From Streptomyces flavochromogenes (GTDB lineage Bacteria > Actinomycetota > Actinomycetes > Streptomycetales > Streptomycetaceae), in the NCBI RefSeq assembly GCF_000717595.1, contig NZ_JNZO01000003.1, forward strand, positions 62,001-126,000: a stretch of DNA of 64,000 bases, given 5' to 3'. Positions 49,949-59,106 of this stretch are shown here, one piece after another. Each line of letters starts with the position of its first letter. The stretch's first letter is position 1. Both the position numbers and the translations under genes were made by a program. Below the pieces are notes generated by a model. That model ran no database searches and was not told the DNA's origin. It worked only from the letters and a program-made list of their open reading frames with translations.

Positions 49949-51190
49949 GTGACCCCCACCGGACCCGCCACCGGCACGCTCTTCGCCCGTCTCCGCGACT
50001 GGTTCCGCACGCATCCCCTCGCCTTCGACGCGACACTCGCGTTCGGCGCGCTCGTCTCGATGATCGCCGGGTCCTTCACCGACCCGCACGGCAGCCCGAC
50101 CGGGCCGACCTTCGGCGAGCGCGTGCCCAGCGTGGCGAGCGTGCTGCTCATGGTGCTGGCGGCCGGCGCCCTGGTGCTGCGCCGGCGCCGCCCCTTCCAC
50201 GTGCTCTGCTTCACGGTGGCGGTCAGCCTCCTGGAGCTGGTCCACGACACCCGGCCCGCGACCGTCTCCATGAGCGCCGTCATCGCGCTCTACACGGTCG
50301 CCGCCCGCACCGACCGGCCCACCACCTGGCGGGTCGGTCTCGTCACCATGGCGGTGCTGACGGCCGCGGCCATGGCCTTCGGCCCCACCCCCTGGTACGC
50401 CCAGGAGAACCTCGGCCTCTTCGCCTGGACCGGCATGGCTGCGGCCGCGGGAGACGCCGTCCGCAGCCGCCGGGCCTTCGTCGACGCCATCCGGGAGCGC
50501 GCCGAGCGGGCCGAGCGCACCCGCGAGGAGGAGGCGGGCCGCCGGGTCGCGGAGGAGCGGCTGCGGATCGCCCGCGACCTCCACGACGTCGTCGCCCACC
50601 ACATCGCCCTGGTGAACGTCCAGGCCGGTGTCGCCGCGCACGTCATGGACAAGCGCCCCGACCAGGCCAAGGAGGCCCTCGCGCACGTCCGGGACGCGAG
50701 CCGGTCCGCGCTCGACGAGCTGCGCGCCACCGTCGGACTGCTGCGGCAGTCCGGCGACCCCGAGGCCCCCACCGAACCGGCCCCCGGCCTCGCCGTCCTC
50801 GACGGGCTGCTCGACAGCTTCCGCAACGCCGGGCTGCCGGTCGCCCTGGCCCGCACCGACGGGGAGCGGCCGCTCCCCGCGACCGTCGACCTGGCCGCGT
50901 ACCGGATCGTGCAGGAGGCGCTGACCAATGTGCGCAAGCACGCGGGTCCGGACGCCAAGGCGGAGGTGAGCGTCGTCCGGGTGGGCCGTACGGTCGAGAT
51001 CACCGTCCTCGACGACGGCACGTCCGTCCCCGCCCCCGACCCCGTGCCCAACGGCGGCCACGGCCTGCTCGGCATGCGTGAGCGGGTCGGCGCGCTCGGC
51101 GGCACCCTGACCGCGGCCCCCCGGTACGGCGGCGGCTTCCGGGTCCAGGCGATACTGCCGGTGACGTCCCGTACGGGGGAGGACACATGA
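49949..51190 (+). CDS. Sensor histidine kinase, NarL/HisKA_3 type
   Basis: About 413 residues from the GTG at 49949. Residues 25-170 contain five or so membrane helices. The dimerisation/phosphoacceptor motif RIARDLHDVVAHHIALVNVQ places the histidine at 212. The ATPase domain has the N-box QEALTNVRKHAG and the G-boxes DDGTSV and GGHGLLGMRERVGALGG. There is no extracellular sensor loop of size, so it likely senses within the membrane. The stop overlaps the response regulator start (ATGA). Confidence 0.94.
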   Translation: MTPTGPATGTLFARLRDWFRTHPLAFDATLAFGALVSMIAGSFTDPHGSPTGPTFGERVPSVASVLLMVLAAGALVLRRRRPFHVLCFTVAVSLLELVHDTRPATVSMSAVIALYTVAARTDRPTTWRVGLVTMAVLTAAAMAFGPTPWYAQENLGLFAWTGMAAAAGDAVRSRRAFVDAIRERAERAERTREEEAGRRVAEERLRIARDLHDVVAHHIALVNVQAGVAAHVMDKRPDQAKEALAHVRDASRSALDELRATVGLLRQSGDPEAPTEPAPGLAVLDGLLDSFRNAGLPVALARTDGERPLPATVDLAAYRIVQEALTNVRKHAGPDAKAEVSVVRVGRTVEITVLDDGTSVPAPDPVPNGGHGLLGMRERVGALGGTLTAAPRYGGGFRVQAILPVTSRTGEDT

Positions 51191-51876
51191 CGATCCGGGT
51201 ACTGCTGGCCGACGACCAGGCCCTGCTCCGCAGCGCCTTCAAGGTCCTGGTGAACTCCGAGCCGGACATGGAGGTCGTCGGCGAGGCCGCCGACGGCGCC
51301 CAGGCCGTGGCCCTGGCCCGCTCCGAGCGGGCCGACGTGGTCCTGATGGACATCCGGATGCCGGGCACGGACGGCCTCGCGGCCACCCGCATGATCACCG
51401 CGGATCCGGAGCTCTCCGACGTGCGGATCGTCATGCTGACCACGTTCGAGGTCGACGAGTACGTCGTGCAGTCGCTGCGTGCCGGGGCCTCCGGCTTCCT
51501 CGGCAAGGGCGCCGAACCCGAGGAGCTGCTCGGTGCGATCCGGATCGCCCACGCCGGCGAGGCACTGCTCTCCCCGGCCGCCACCAAGGGCCTGATCGCC
51601 ACGTTCCTGGCCCAGGGCCCCGGCGCGGACGTCATGGGCGAAGAGGGCCGGGGTCGTACCGAGCGGCTCGCCGCGCTCACCGCCCGGGAGCGCGAGGTCC
51701 TCGTCCTCGTCGCCGGCGGTCTCTCCAACGACGAGATCGCCGAGCGGCTCGACGTCAGCCCGCTCACCGTGAAGACCCATGTCAACCGGGCCATGGCCAA
51801 ACTCGGCGCCCGCGACCGGGCCCAGCTGGTCGTCACCGCCTACGAATCGGGACTGGTACGTCCAAGGGTGGAGTGA
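51187..51876 (+). CDS. NarL/LuxR-type response regulator
   Basis: A 229-residue protein. The receiver domain has the acidic pair LADD, the phospho-acceptor Asp55 in VVLMDIRMPG, a Thr in VIMLTTFEVDEY and a Lys in GFLGKGAEPE. The C-terminal LuxR helix-turn-helix is LTAREREVLVLVAGGLSNDEIAERLDVSPLTVKTHVNR. It forms one operon with the kinase. The RND transporter gene 190 bp downstream is a plausible target. Confidence 0.95.
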   Translation: MTIRVLLADDQALLRSAFKVLVNSEPDMEVVGEAADGAQAVALARSERADVVLMDIRMPGTDGLAATRMITADPELSDVRIVMLTTFEVDEYVVQSLRAGASGFLGKGAEPEELLGAIRIAHAGEALLSPAATKGLIATFLAQGPGADVMGEEGRGRTERLAALTAREREVLVLVAGGLSNDEIAERLDVSPLTVKTHVNRAMAKLGARDRAQLVVTAYESGLVRPRVE

Positions 51877-51937
51877 CAAGGGGCTCCGGCGTACTCCAGA
51901 CGCGGTATGCGCGAGATAAGGATGTGGACCCGGGGGG

Positions 51938-51956
51938 CGAGGACTTCCGGTCCTCG
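51938..51956 (+). terminator. Hairpin after the two-component system
   Basis: CGAGGAC-TTCCG-GTCCTCG has 7-bp perfect arms, about 60 bp after the response regulator. It could be a terminator, or an operator for the transporter gene starting at 52064. Confidence 0.4.
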
Positions 51957-52063
51957 ATGGCAGATCGTATAGACGGGGGGCACCTCCGGCGGATCCCGCG
52001 GATCCGGACCGGGGTCTTGGCTGCTCCCGCCCGTCGACGAGTACGCCACAGAAGAGAGACCCC

Positions 52064-55000
52064 ATGTCCTGGCTGTCCAGATTCAGCCTCGCGCAAAGGG
52101 CCCTGATCGGGCTGATCTCCATCGTCGCCCTGGTGTTCGGGGCGATCGCGATTCCGCAGCTGAAGCAGCAGCTGTTCCCCTCGATCGAGCTGCCCATGGT
52201 CTCGGTCCTCGCCCCCTACCAGGGTGCCTCTCCCGATGTGGTCGAGAAGCAGGTCGTCGAGCCCCTGGAGAGCAACCTCAAGGCCGTCGACGGCCTGAAG
52301 TCGGTCACCTCCACGGCCTCCGAGGGCATGGCGCTCGTCATGGCCTCCTTCGACTACGGCGACGAATCGACGAAGCAGCTCGTCGCCGACGTCCAGCAGG
52401 CCGTCAACCGGGCCCGCGCCGAACTGCCCGACACGGTCGACCCGCAGGTCGTGGCCGGCTCCACGGACGACATCCCGACCGTCGTCCTCGCCGCCGCCTC
52501 GGACCAGGACCCGCAGGCGCTCGCCGATCTGCTGGACCGCACCGTCGTGCCCGCCCTCGAAGGCATCGAGGGCGTCGGCCAGGTCTCCGTCACCGGCGTC
52601 CAGGACCTCCAGGTCTCCGTCACCCCGGACGACCGCAAGCTCGCCGCGGCCGGTCTCACGACCATGAAGCTCGGTGAGGCCCTCCGCTCCGGCGGCGGCA
52701 CCCTCCCGGCCGGCTCCTTCTCCGAGACGGGCAGGAGCCGCACCATCCAGGTCGGCGGCGGCTACACCTCGCTGCAGCAGATCGAGGACCTCCGCATCCC
52801 GGCGGCCACCCCCGGCAAGGGCAAGGCGGTCCGCCTCGGTGACGTGGCCACCGTCCGCCAGGAGGAGTCGCCGCGCGTCTCCCTCACCCGGACCAACGGC
52901 AAGCCCAGCCTCGCCGTCATGGCCACCATGGACAAGGACGGCAGCGCCGTCGCGATCTCCGACGCCGTCGAGGAGAAGCTGCCCGAGCTGCGCGCCGACC
53001 TCGGCGCGGGCGCCGAGCTGACCGTCGTCTCCGACCAGGGCCCGGCCGTCGCCAAGGCCGTCTCCGGCCTGACCACCGAGGGCGCCCTCGGCCTCGTCAT
53101 GGCCGTCCTGGTGATCCTGGTCTTCCTCGCGTCGATCCGCTCCACCCTGGTCACCGCGGTCTCCATCCCGCTCTCGGTCGTCCTCGCGCTCATCGTGCTG
53201 TGGACCCGCGACCTCTCGCTCAACATGCTGACGCTCGGCGCGCTCACCATCGCCATCGGCCGGGTCGTCGACGACTCGATCGTGGTCCTGGAGAACATCA
53301 AGCGTCACCTCGGCTACGGCGAGGAGCGGCAGGCCGCGATCCTCACCGCGGTCCGCGAGGTGGCGGGCGCCGTCACCTCCTCGACGCTCACCACCGTCGC
53401 CGTCTTCCTGCCGATCGGTCTGACCGGCGGCATGATCGGCGAGCTGTTCGGCTCGTTCTCGCTGACGGTCACGGCGGCCCTGCTGGCCTCGCTGCTCGTC
53501 TCCCTGACGGTCGTCCCGGTCCTCTCGTACTGGTTCCTGCGCGCCCCCAAGGGCACCCCGGAGGACCTGGCGGAGGCCCGCAGGCTGGCCGAGGAGAAGG
53601 AGGAGAAGAGCCGTCTCCAGCGCCTGTACGTGCCGGTCCTGAAGTTCGCGACCCGGCGCCGGCTGACCAGCCTCGCCATCGCGTTCGTCGTCCTGGTCGT
53701 CACCTTCGGCATGGCCCCGCTCCTGAAGACGAACTTCTTCGACCAGGGCGAGCAGGAGGTGCTCAGCATCCAGCAGGAGCTGGCGCCCGGCACGGCCCTC
53801 GACGCCTCCGACGCGGCCGCGAAGAAGATCGAGAAGCTCCTCGCGGACACCGACGGCGTCAAGGACTACCAGGTCAACGTCGGCTCGTCCGGCTTCATGG
53901 CGGCCTTCGGCGGCGGCACCGGCACCAACCAGGCCACCTACCAGGTCAGCCTGGAGGAGTCCGCCTCCTTCGAGAAGACCCGTGACGCCATCGAGAAGGG
54001 CCTCGCCGCTCTCGACGGCGTCGGCGACACCAAGCTCGCCGCCGGTGACGGCTTCGGCAGCCAGGACCTGAGCGTGGTCGTCAAGGCCGCCGACGCCGAG
54101 GTCCTCGAGAAGGCCTCCGAGCAGGTCCGGGCCGCGATCGCCGGCATCAAGGACGTCACCGACGTCCAGAGCGACCTCTCCCAGTCCGTCCCGCGCATCT
54201 CGGTCAAGGCGAAGCCCGCCGCGGCGGACGCCGGCTTCGACTCCGCCTCGCTCGGCATGATCGTCGGCCAGGCCGTCCGGGGCACCCCGACCGCCAAGGC
54301 GATCCTCGACGACAGCGAGCGGGACGTCCTCATCACCTCGGCGAAGCCGGTCACCACCCTGGCCGGTCTCAAGGCGCTGCCCCTCGGCCCGGTGACGCTG
54401 GGCGACATCGCCACCGTCGAGCTGGTTCCCGGCCCGGTGTCCATGACCCGCATCGACGGCGCCCGCGCCGCGACGATCACGGCCAAGCCGGTCGGCGACA
54501 ACACCGGCGCCGTGAGCGCCACCCTGCAGCAGAAGATCGACGCGCTCGACCTGCCCGAGGGCGCCACCGCCAGCATCGGCGGTGTCTCCGAGGACCAGTC
54601 CGAGGCCTTCCTCAACCTGTTCCTGGCGATGCTCGCGGCCGTCGCGATCGTCTTCATGCTGCTCGTCGCGACCTTCAGGTCGCTGATCCAGCCGCTGATC
54701 CTGCTGGTCTCGATCCCGTTCGCGGCGACCGGTGCGATCGGTCTCCTCGTGGTCACCGACACCGCGATGGGCGTCCCGGCGATGATCGGCATGCTGATGC
54801 TCATCGGCATCGTCGTCACCAACGCGATCGTCCTGATCGACCTGATCAACCAGTACCGGGCGCAGGGTCTGGGCGTCGTCGAAGCGGTGATCGAGGGTGG
54901 CCGGCACCGGCTGCGCCCGATCCTGATGACCGCCCTGGCGACGATCTTCGCCCTGCTGCCGATGGCGCTCGGCATCACCGGCGAGGGCGGCTTCATCGCC

Positions 55001-55186
55001 CAGCCGCTGGCCGTGGTGGTGATCGGCGGTCTGATCACGTCGACGCTGCTGACGCTGCTCCTCGTCCCGACGCTCTACGCGATGGTGGAGCTCCGCAAGG
55101 AGCGCAGGAGGCTGAAGAAGGCGGGGAAGGCCGCTCAGGACGTCGTCGACGGAGTCGACAACGTCCTGGACGTCCTGGGCGCCTGA
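52064..55186 (+). CDS. RND family efflux transporter
   Basis: A 1040-residue protein with the AcrB layout: TM1 (LAQRALIGLISIVALVFGAIAIP), a large external loop, a TM2-7 group (GLVMAVLVILVFLASIRST), the RND motif GALTIAIGRVVDDSIVVLENI with the proton-relay Asp-Asp, a second large loop, and the TM8-12 group (LFLAMLAAVAIVFMLLVATF, NAIVLIDLINQYR). In Gram-negatives such pumps need a periplasmic adaptor and an outer-membrane duct; neither is encoded here. Substrate unknown. It may be controlled by the adjacent two-component system. Confidence 0.94.
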   Translation: MSWLSRFSLAQRALIGLISIVALVFGAIAIPQLKQQLFPSIELPMVSVLAPYQGASPDVVEKQVVEPLESNLKAVDGLKSVTSTASEGMALVMASFDYGDESTKQLVADVQQAVNRARAELPDTVDPQVVAGSTDDIPTVVLAAASDQDPQALADLLDRTVVPALEGIEGVGQVSVTGVQDLQVSVTPDDRKLAAAGLTTMKLGEALRSGGGTLPAGSFSETGRSRTIQVGGGYTSLQQIEDLRIPAATPGKGKAVRLGDVATVRQEESPRVSLTRTNGKPSLAVMATMDKDGSAVAISDAVEEKLPELRADLGAGAELTVVSDQGPAVAKAVSGLTTEGALGLVMAVLVILVFLASIRSTLVTAVSIPLSVVLALIVLWTRDLSLNMLTLGALTIAIGRVVDDSIVVLENIKRHLGYGEERQAAILTAVREVAGAVTSSTLTTVAVFLPIGLTGGMIGELFGSFSLTVTAALLASLLVSLTVVPVLSYWFLRAPKGTPEDLAEARRLAEEKEEKSRLQRLYVPVLKFATRRRLTSLAIAFVVLVVTFGMAPLLKTNFFDQGEQEVLSIQQELAPGTALDASDAAAKKIEKLLADTDGVKDYQVNVGSSGFMAAFGGGTGTNQATYQVSLEESASFEKTRDAIEKGLAALDGVGDTKLAAGDGFGSQDLSVVVKAADAEVLEKASEQVRAAIAGIKDVTDVQSDLSQSVPRISVKAKPAAADAGFDSASLGMIVGQAVRGTPTAKAILDDSERDVLITSAKPVTTLAGLKALPLGPVTLGDIATVELVPGPVSMTRIDGARAATITAKPVGDNTGAVSATLQQKIDALDLPEGATASIGGVSEDQSEAFLNLFLAMLAAVAIVFMLLVATFRSLIQPLILLVSIPFAATGAIGLLVVTDTAMGVPAMIGMLMLIGIVVTNAIVLIDLINQYRAQGLGVVEAVIEGGRHRLRPILMTALATIFALLPMALGITGEGGFIAQPLAVVVIGGLITSTLLTLLLVPTLYAMVELRKERRRLKKAGKAAQDVVDGVDNVLDVLGA

Positions 55187-55201
55187 TCCACAGGGCACAG
55201 G

Positions 55202-55237
55202 GAAGGGGCGCCCCGCGATCACGCGGGGCGCCCCTTC
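55202..55237. terminator. Bidirectional hairpin between RND and nadA
   Basis: GAAGGGGCGCCCCGCG, ATCA, CGCGGGGCGCCCCTTC: a 16-bp perfect stem between convergent genes. Confidence 0.88.
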
Positions 55238-55258
55238 GGCGTACGTACCGGAGAACCG

Positions 55259-56446
55259 TTACGGCAGAGCGAGCATCCGCTCCAGCGCGAGCTTCGCGAA
55301 GCTCTCCGTCTCCTTGTCGACCTGGATCTGGTTGACGAGGTTGCCCTCGGCCAGCGACTCCAGGGTCCACACGAGGTGCGGCAGGTCGATGCGGTTCATC
55401 GTCGAGCAGAAGCAGACCGTCTTGTCGAGGAAGACGATCTCCTTGTCCTGGTCGGCGAATCGGTTCGCCAGGCGGCGGACCAGGTTCAGCTCCGTGCCGA
55501 TCGCCCACTTGGAACCGGCCGGGGCCGCCTCCAGGGTGTTGATGATGTACTCGGTCGAGCCCACGTAGTCCGCGGCGGCGACGACCTCGTGCCGGCACTC
55601 GGGGTGGACGAGCACGTTCACGCCCGGGACGCGCTCGCGGACGTCGTTGACCGAGTCCAGCGAGAAGCGGCCGTGCACCGAGCAGTGGCCCCGCCACAGG
55701 ATCATCTTGGCGGCGCGCAGCTCCTCGACGGTCAGCCCGCCGTTCGGCTTGTGCGGGTTGTACAGAACGCAGTCGTCGAGGGACATGCCCATGTCGCGGA
55801 CGGCCGTGTTGCGGCCCAGGTGCTGGTCCGGCAGGAACAGCACCTTCTCGCCCTGCTCGAAGGCCCAGTTCAGGGCGCGCTCGGCGTTGGACGAGGTGCA
55901 GATCGTGCCCCCGTGCTTGCCGGTGAAGGCCTTGATGTCGGCCGAGGAGTTCATGTACGAGACGGGCACGACCTGCTCGGCGACGCCGGCCTCGGTCAGC
56001 ACGTCCCAGCACTCGGCGACCTGCTCGGCGGTGGCCATGTCGGCCATCGAGCAGCCGGCCGCGAGGTCGGGCAGCACGACCTTCTGCTCGTCGCCGGTCA
56101 GGATGTCGGCCGACTCCGCCATGAAGTGCACACCGCAGAAGACGATGTACTCGGCCTCGGGCTTGGCCGCCGCGTCCCGCGCGAGCTTGAAGGAGTCGCC
56201 GGTGACGTCGGCGAACTGGATGACCTCGTCGCGCTGGTAGTGGTGGCCGAGGACGAAGACCTTGTCCCCGAGCTTCTCCTTGGCCGCGCGGGCGCGCTCC
56301 ACCAGGTCCGGGTCGGAGGGCGACGGCAGATCGCCGGGACACTCCACGCCGCGCTCGCTCTTCGGGTCGGCCTCGCGACCGAGCAGAAGCAGGGCGAGCG
56401 GCGACGGCTGGACGTCGAGATCATGACGGGCTTGGGCCGTGGTCAC
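55259..56446 (-). CDS. nadA: Quinolinate synthase
   Basis: About 395 residues; GTG at 56446 (M/VTTAQARHDLDVQPS) is preferred because AAAGGG is well spaced, with GTG 56455 as alternative. It condenses iminoaspartate and dihydroxyacetone phosphate using a [4Fe-4S] cluster. Seen: VLGHHYQRDEVIQFAD, VFCGVHFMAESADIL, MNSSADIKAF, VHPECRHEV and FCSTMNRIDLPHLVWTLESL; cysteines in these blocks are the cluster ligands. It is the first committed step of NAD synthesis. No nadB or nadC is adjacent in the window. The A-type Fe-S carrier encoded divergently may supply its cluster. Confidence 0.96.
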   Translation of the reverse strand: MTTAQARHDLDVQPSPLALLLLGREADPKSERGVECPGDLPSPSDPDLVERARAAKEKLGDKVFVLGHHYQRDEVIQFADVTGDSFKLARDAAAKPEAEYIVFCGVHFMAESADILTGDEQKVVLPDLAAGCSMADMATAEQVAECWDVLTEAGVAEQVVPVSYMNSSADIKAFTGKHGGTICTSSNAERALNWAFEQGEKVLFLPDQHLGRNTAVRDMGMSLDDCVLYNPHKPNGGLTVEELRAAKMILWRGHCSVHGRFSLDSVNDVRERVPGVNVLVHPECRHEVVAAADYVGSTEYIINTLEAAPAGSKWAIGTELNLVRRLANRFADQDKEIVFLDKTVCFCSTMNRIDLPHLVWTLESLAEGNLVNQIQVDKETESFAKLALERMLALP

Positions 56447-56737
56447 GTCACGCACCCTTTCTTCGGGGAACCTTTTCGTCTAAATGACGCTATCTATCAT
56501 AACCCCTTCACGTCACGTTGACGATGTCCATAGTGTCGATGTGACGAATTCGCCGCCGCCGCCGCTGGACTTCGCCGCCGCCCGCCGTAGCCCCTGCCGG
56601 GACTTCGTCGTCCCCGCAGTTGGACAGGGTGTGCGAGCATGAAGAGAGAAAGACCCCACACGGCCCGGAATGAATCCGGGGCACCGTCGGTTGCAACCGT
56701 CGGCAAGCAGTCTCCGTACACACCGGGAGAGAAGCAG

Positions 56738-57094
56738 ATGTCCGTATCGGACGAGAAGACCACTGTCAGCGACGGCATCCTCCTGTCCGACGCCGCCGCG
56801 GCCAAGGTCAAGGCCCTCCTCGACCAGGAAGGCCGCGAGGACCTGGCCCTGCGCGTCGCCGTTCAGCCCGGCGGCTGCTCCGGCCTGCGTTACCAGCTGT
56901 TCTTCGACGAGCGTTCGCTCGACGGCGATGTCGTGAAGGACTTCGACGGCGTCAAGGTCGTCACCGACCGCATGAGCGCCCCGTACCTCGGCGGTGCCTC
57001 GATCGACTTCGTCGACACCATCGAGAAGCAGGGCTTCACCATCGACAACCCGAACGCCACGGGTTCCTGCGCCTGCGGCGACTCGTTCAGCTAA
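56738..57094 (+). CDS. A-type iron-sulfur cluster carrier (HesB/ErpA/IscA-like)
   Basis: A 118-residue protein from the ATG at 56738. LSDAAAAKVKALLDQEGRED is the family start; the three cluster ligands are Cys47 (QPGGCSGLRY), Cys111 and Cys113 (GSCACGDSFS). It receives Fe-S clusters from the scaffold and delivers them to apoproteins. It is divergent from nadA, whose enzyme needs a cluster. The M. tuberculosis orthologue Rv2204c lies in the equivalent region. Confidence 0.95.
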   Translation: MSVSDEKTTVSDGILLSDAAAAKVKALLDQEGREDLALRVAVQPGGCSGLRYQLFFDERSLDGDVVKDFDGVKVVTDRMSAPYLGGASIDFVDTIEKQGFTIDNPNATGSCACGDSFS

Positions 57095-57116
57095 GCCGCA
57101 CCGGCTGTACGCACCT

Positions 57117-57156
57117 GAGGGCGGCGGCCCGGGAGAGATCCCGGGCCGCCGCCCTC
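57117..57156. terminator. Hairpin between the Fe-S carrier and the secreted-domain protein
   Basis: GAGGGCGGCGGCCCGGGA, a GAGA tetraloop, then TCCCGGGCCGCCGCCCTC: an 18-bp perfect stem in a convergent gap. Confidence 0.88.
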
Positions 57157-57177
57157 GGTCGTACCCGCCCGCCGGAC

Positions 57178-58698
57178 TCAGCGGCGCGGCACGGCCTCCC
57201 CGCTCGCCGCGTCGACCACCGGCCGGTCGCCGAGCGGGCTCTTCAGCGTCACCGTCTTCGTGAAGTCCTTGGCGATCATGATGCAGACCCGGTCGGGGTC
57301 GGTCTTCTCGACGATCCGCACCGTCACCCGGTCCGGCTGCTCGTCGGCCTTCACGGTGTACGTGCTGCACACCCCGCCCCAGAAGGTGACGGCCAGCTCC
57401 CTGCCGTCCCCCTGGACCCGGACGGACTCGACGACCCGCGCGGCCGCCGCACCGTCCCCCGGAGGAGGCGTCGGCTCCGGGGAGGGCTTGGCCGGCGGCG
57501 CCAGGTACTCGGGCGTCACCGCCGTCCGCACCACCGTGTACGGCGCGCCGTCCGCCGGGTCCGCGGTGAACAGCCACGAGGGTACGAGCAGCCGCTCGCC
57601 GTCCACGTCCCGCGCGGCCAGACCGAAGACCGCGGCGGTCACCGGCACCTGGTCGGGCGCGGCCATGTCCACGATCGTCTGGCAGGGCGGAGTGGGCTCG
57701 ACATGCCCCGGCGCCGGCTCTCCACCGGTCCGGGTGTCCTCGGCCTTCCCGTTCCCGTCCACGCCGGGCGGGGCCGTGGGGCAGTGCCCCACGCCGATCG
57801 GGCCGGTGCCCTTCGCGTCCTCGTTCAGCCCGGCGAGCGCCTTCGCCGCCCCGATCACCGGGTACGTGGCGCCCTCCGCCGGTTCCTTGAGCATCCCGCT
57901 CCCGGCGACCGCCCGGCCGTCCCGCGCGATGTGCAGTCCCGTCGACCAGCCGTACGTCGGCAGTCCGCCCACCACCGGATCGGCGTTGACCACCCGCACC
58001 GAGCCGTTCACCACGCCGGTCGCGGTGACCTTGGCGTCGTCCTGGCCGAGCGCCTTCAGGATCGGCGCGGCCGCCGCCTTCGCCGCCGCCTCGCTCAGCG
58101 GCGTACCGCCCGGCGCGGGCTTCGACTCGCCCGGCGGCGGGCAGGCCCTGCCCTTGAGGCAGGCGTCGCCGGCCGGACCGCCGTCGTACCAGGAGTACGT
58201 CCAGTTCCCCGGCGCCTTCCGCGCCACGTCGAGGCGGGCTCCCGAACCGTCCTTCTCGGGCCGGATCGTCCAGACCTCACCCACCAGCGAGGGACTCCCG
58301 GAGATGCCCAGTGCTTCGGCCAGCCTGGTCACCTCCGCCGAGGTGACCAGGCCCTCGGGCCGGTGGACCGCGGCCGAGGAGGGCCCTTGGGGGAGTGGGC
58401 CCTTGGCTGTGTAGACGGTCCCGTTCGGGCCGCCCCCGGGGTCCGGCTCGCCGGGCGCGATGCCCGGACCGCCCCGTGTGTCGCCACCGGCGGTGTCGCC
58501 GCCGCTGCCGTCCTCCAGGCGCAGCGGGGTCGGCGGACCGGCCGCGTCGGCGGCCCTGGTGGCCGCGCCCGCGCCGGTGCCGTCACCGGATGCCGTGGTG
58601 GCGAGGTAGACGCCACCGCCCCCGGCGAGCAGCACACCCGCCGCCACCGAGGTGGCGATGATGTTCCGCCGCCTCCGTACGTTCTCCCTACCGCTCAC
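57178..58698 (-). CDS. Large single-pass membrane protein of unknown function
   Basis: A 506-residue protein from a GTG at 58698 with GAGGGAG upstream. MSGRENVRRRRN is followed by one transmembrane segment (IIATSVAAGVLLAGGGGVYLA), so most of the protein is outside. A Gly/Pro linker precedes extracellular blocks: RLAEALGISGSPSLVGEVWTI, LDVARKAPGNWTYSWYDGG with DACLKGRACPP (paired cysteines), and a C-terminal beta-rich domain (VVESVRVQGDGRELAVTFWGG). The family appears conserved in Streptomyces with unknown function. Confidence 0.82.
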   Translation of the reverse strand: MSGRENVRRRRNIIATSVAAGVLLAGGGGVYLATTASGDGTGAGAATRAADAAGPPTPLRLEDGSGGDTAGGDTRGGPGIAPGEPDPGGGPNGTVYTAKGPLPQGPSSAAVHRPEGLVTSAEVTRLAEALGISGSPSLVGEVWTIRPEKDGSGARLDVARKAPGNWTYSWYDGGPAGDACLKGRACPPPGESKPAPGGTPLSEAAAKAAAAPILKALGQDDAKVTATGVVNGSVRVVNADPVVGGLPTYGWSTGLHIARDGRAVAGSGMLKEPAEGATYPVIGAAKALAGLNEDAKGTGPIGVGHCPTAPPGVDGNGKAEDTRTGGEPAPGHVEPTPPCQTIVDMAAPDQVPVTAAVFGLAARDVDGERLLVPSWLFTADPADGAPYTVVRTAVTPEYLAPPAKPSPEPTPPPGDGAAAARVVESVRVQGDGRELAVTFWGGVCSTYTVKADEQPDRVTVRIVEKTDPDRVCIMIAKDFTKTVTLKSPLGDRPVVDAASGEAVPRR

Positions 58699-58766
58699 CG
58701 CAACGCTCCCTCGTCTCGACCGGACGCCGATGGGACGGAGCGGATGCGCGGACGGTTCCGTCCCCG

Positions 58767-58973
58767 TCAGCCGCCGTACTCGGCGGTCGCCTCGATGAGC
58801 CGTGCCGAGGCCGCCGGGACGACGACGCCGTGGATCAGTGCGGGGGAGACCGGAGCGGGCGCGGGGGCGACCGGAGTCACCCAGTGCGGAGCCATCCGTG
58901 CGCCGTCGCCCCGCAGGTCGGCGAGGCTCAGCTCGGACTCGTGTCGCTCACGTGAAGCGGGGTAGATGGTCAT
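58767..58973 (-). CDS. Small hypothetical protein
   Basis: A 68-residue reading frame, MTIYPASRERHESELSLADL and onward to LIEATAEYGG, with strongly G/C-biased third positions supporting translation. There is no clear ribosome binding site and no family I recognise. It is divergent from adoK across 133 bp and lies beside the large membrane protein gene on the same strand. Moderate confidence that it is real. Confidence 0.55.
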   Translation of the reverse strand: MTIYPASRERHESELSLADLRGDGARMAPHWVTPVAPAPAPVSPALIHGVVVPAASARLIEATAEYGG

Positions 58974-59106
58974 GGGCGCACCGTATGCACCGCACGCCCC
59001 CGGGGAAAAGACCTACTCTGGGGTAGTTTCCACTGTTCGGCAGTGAGGCCACCAGCCGGTAGCGTGAATGTCCGTCATTGCCGCCTTCCCGCAGGAGCAC
59101 CCCGCC

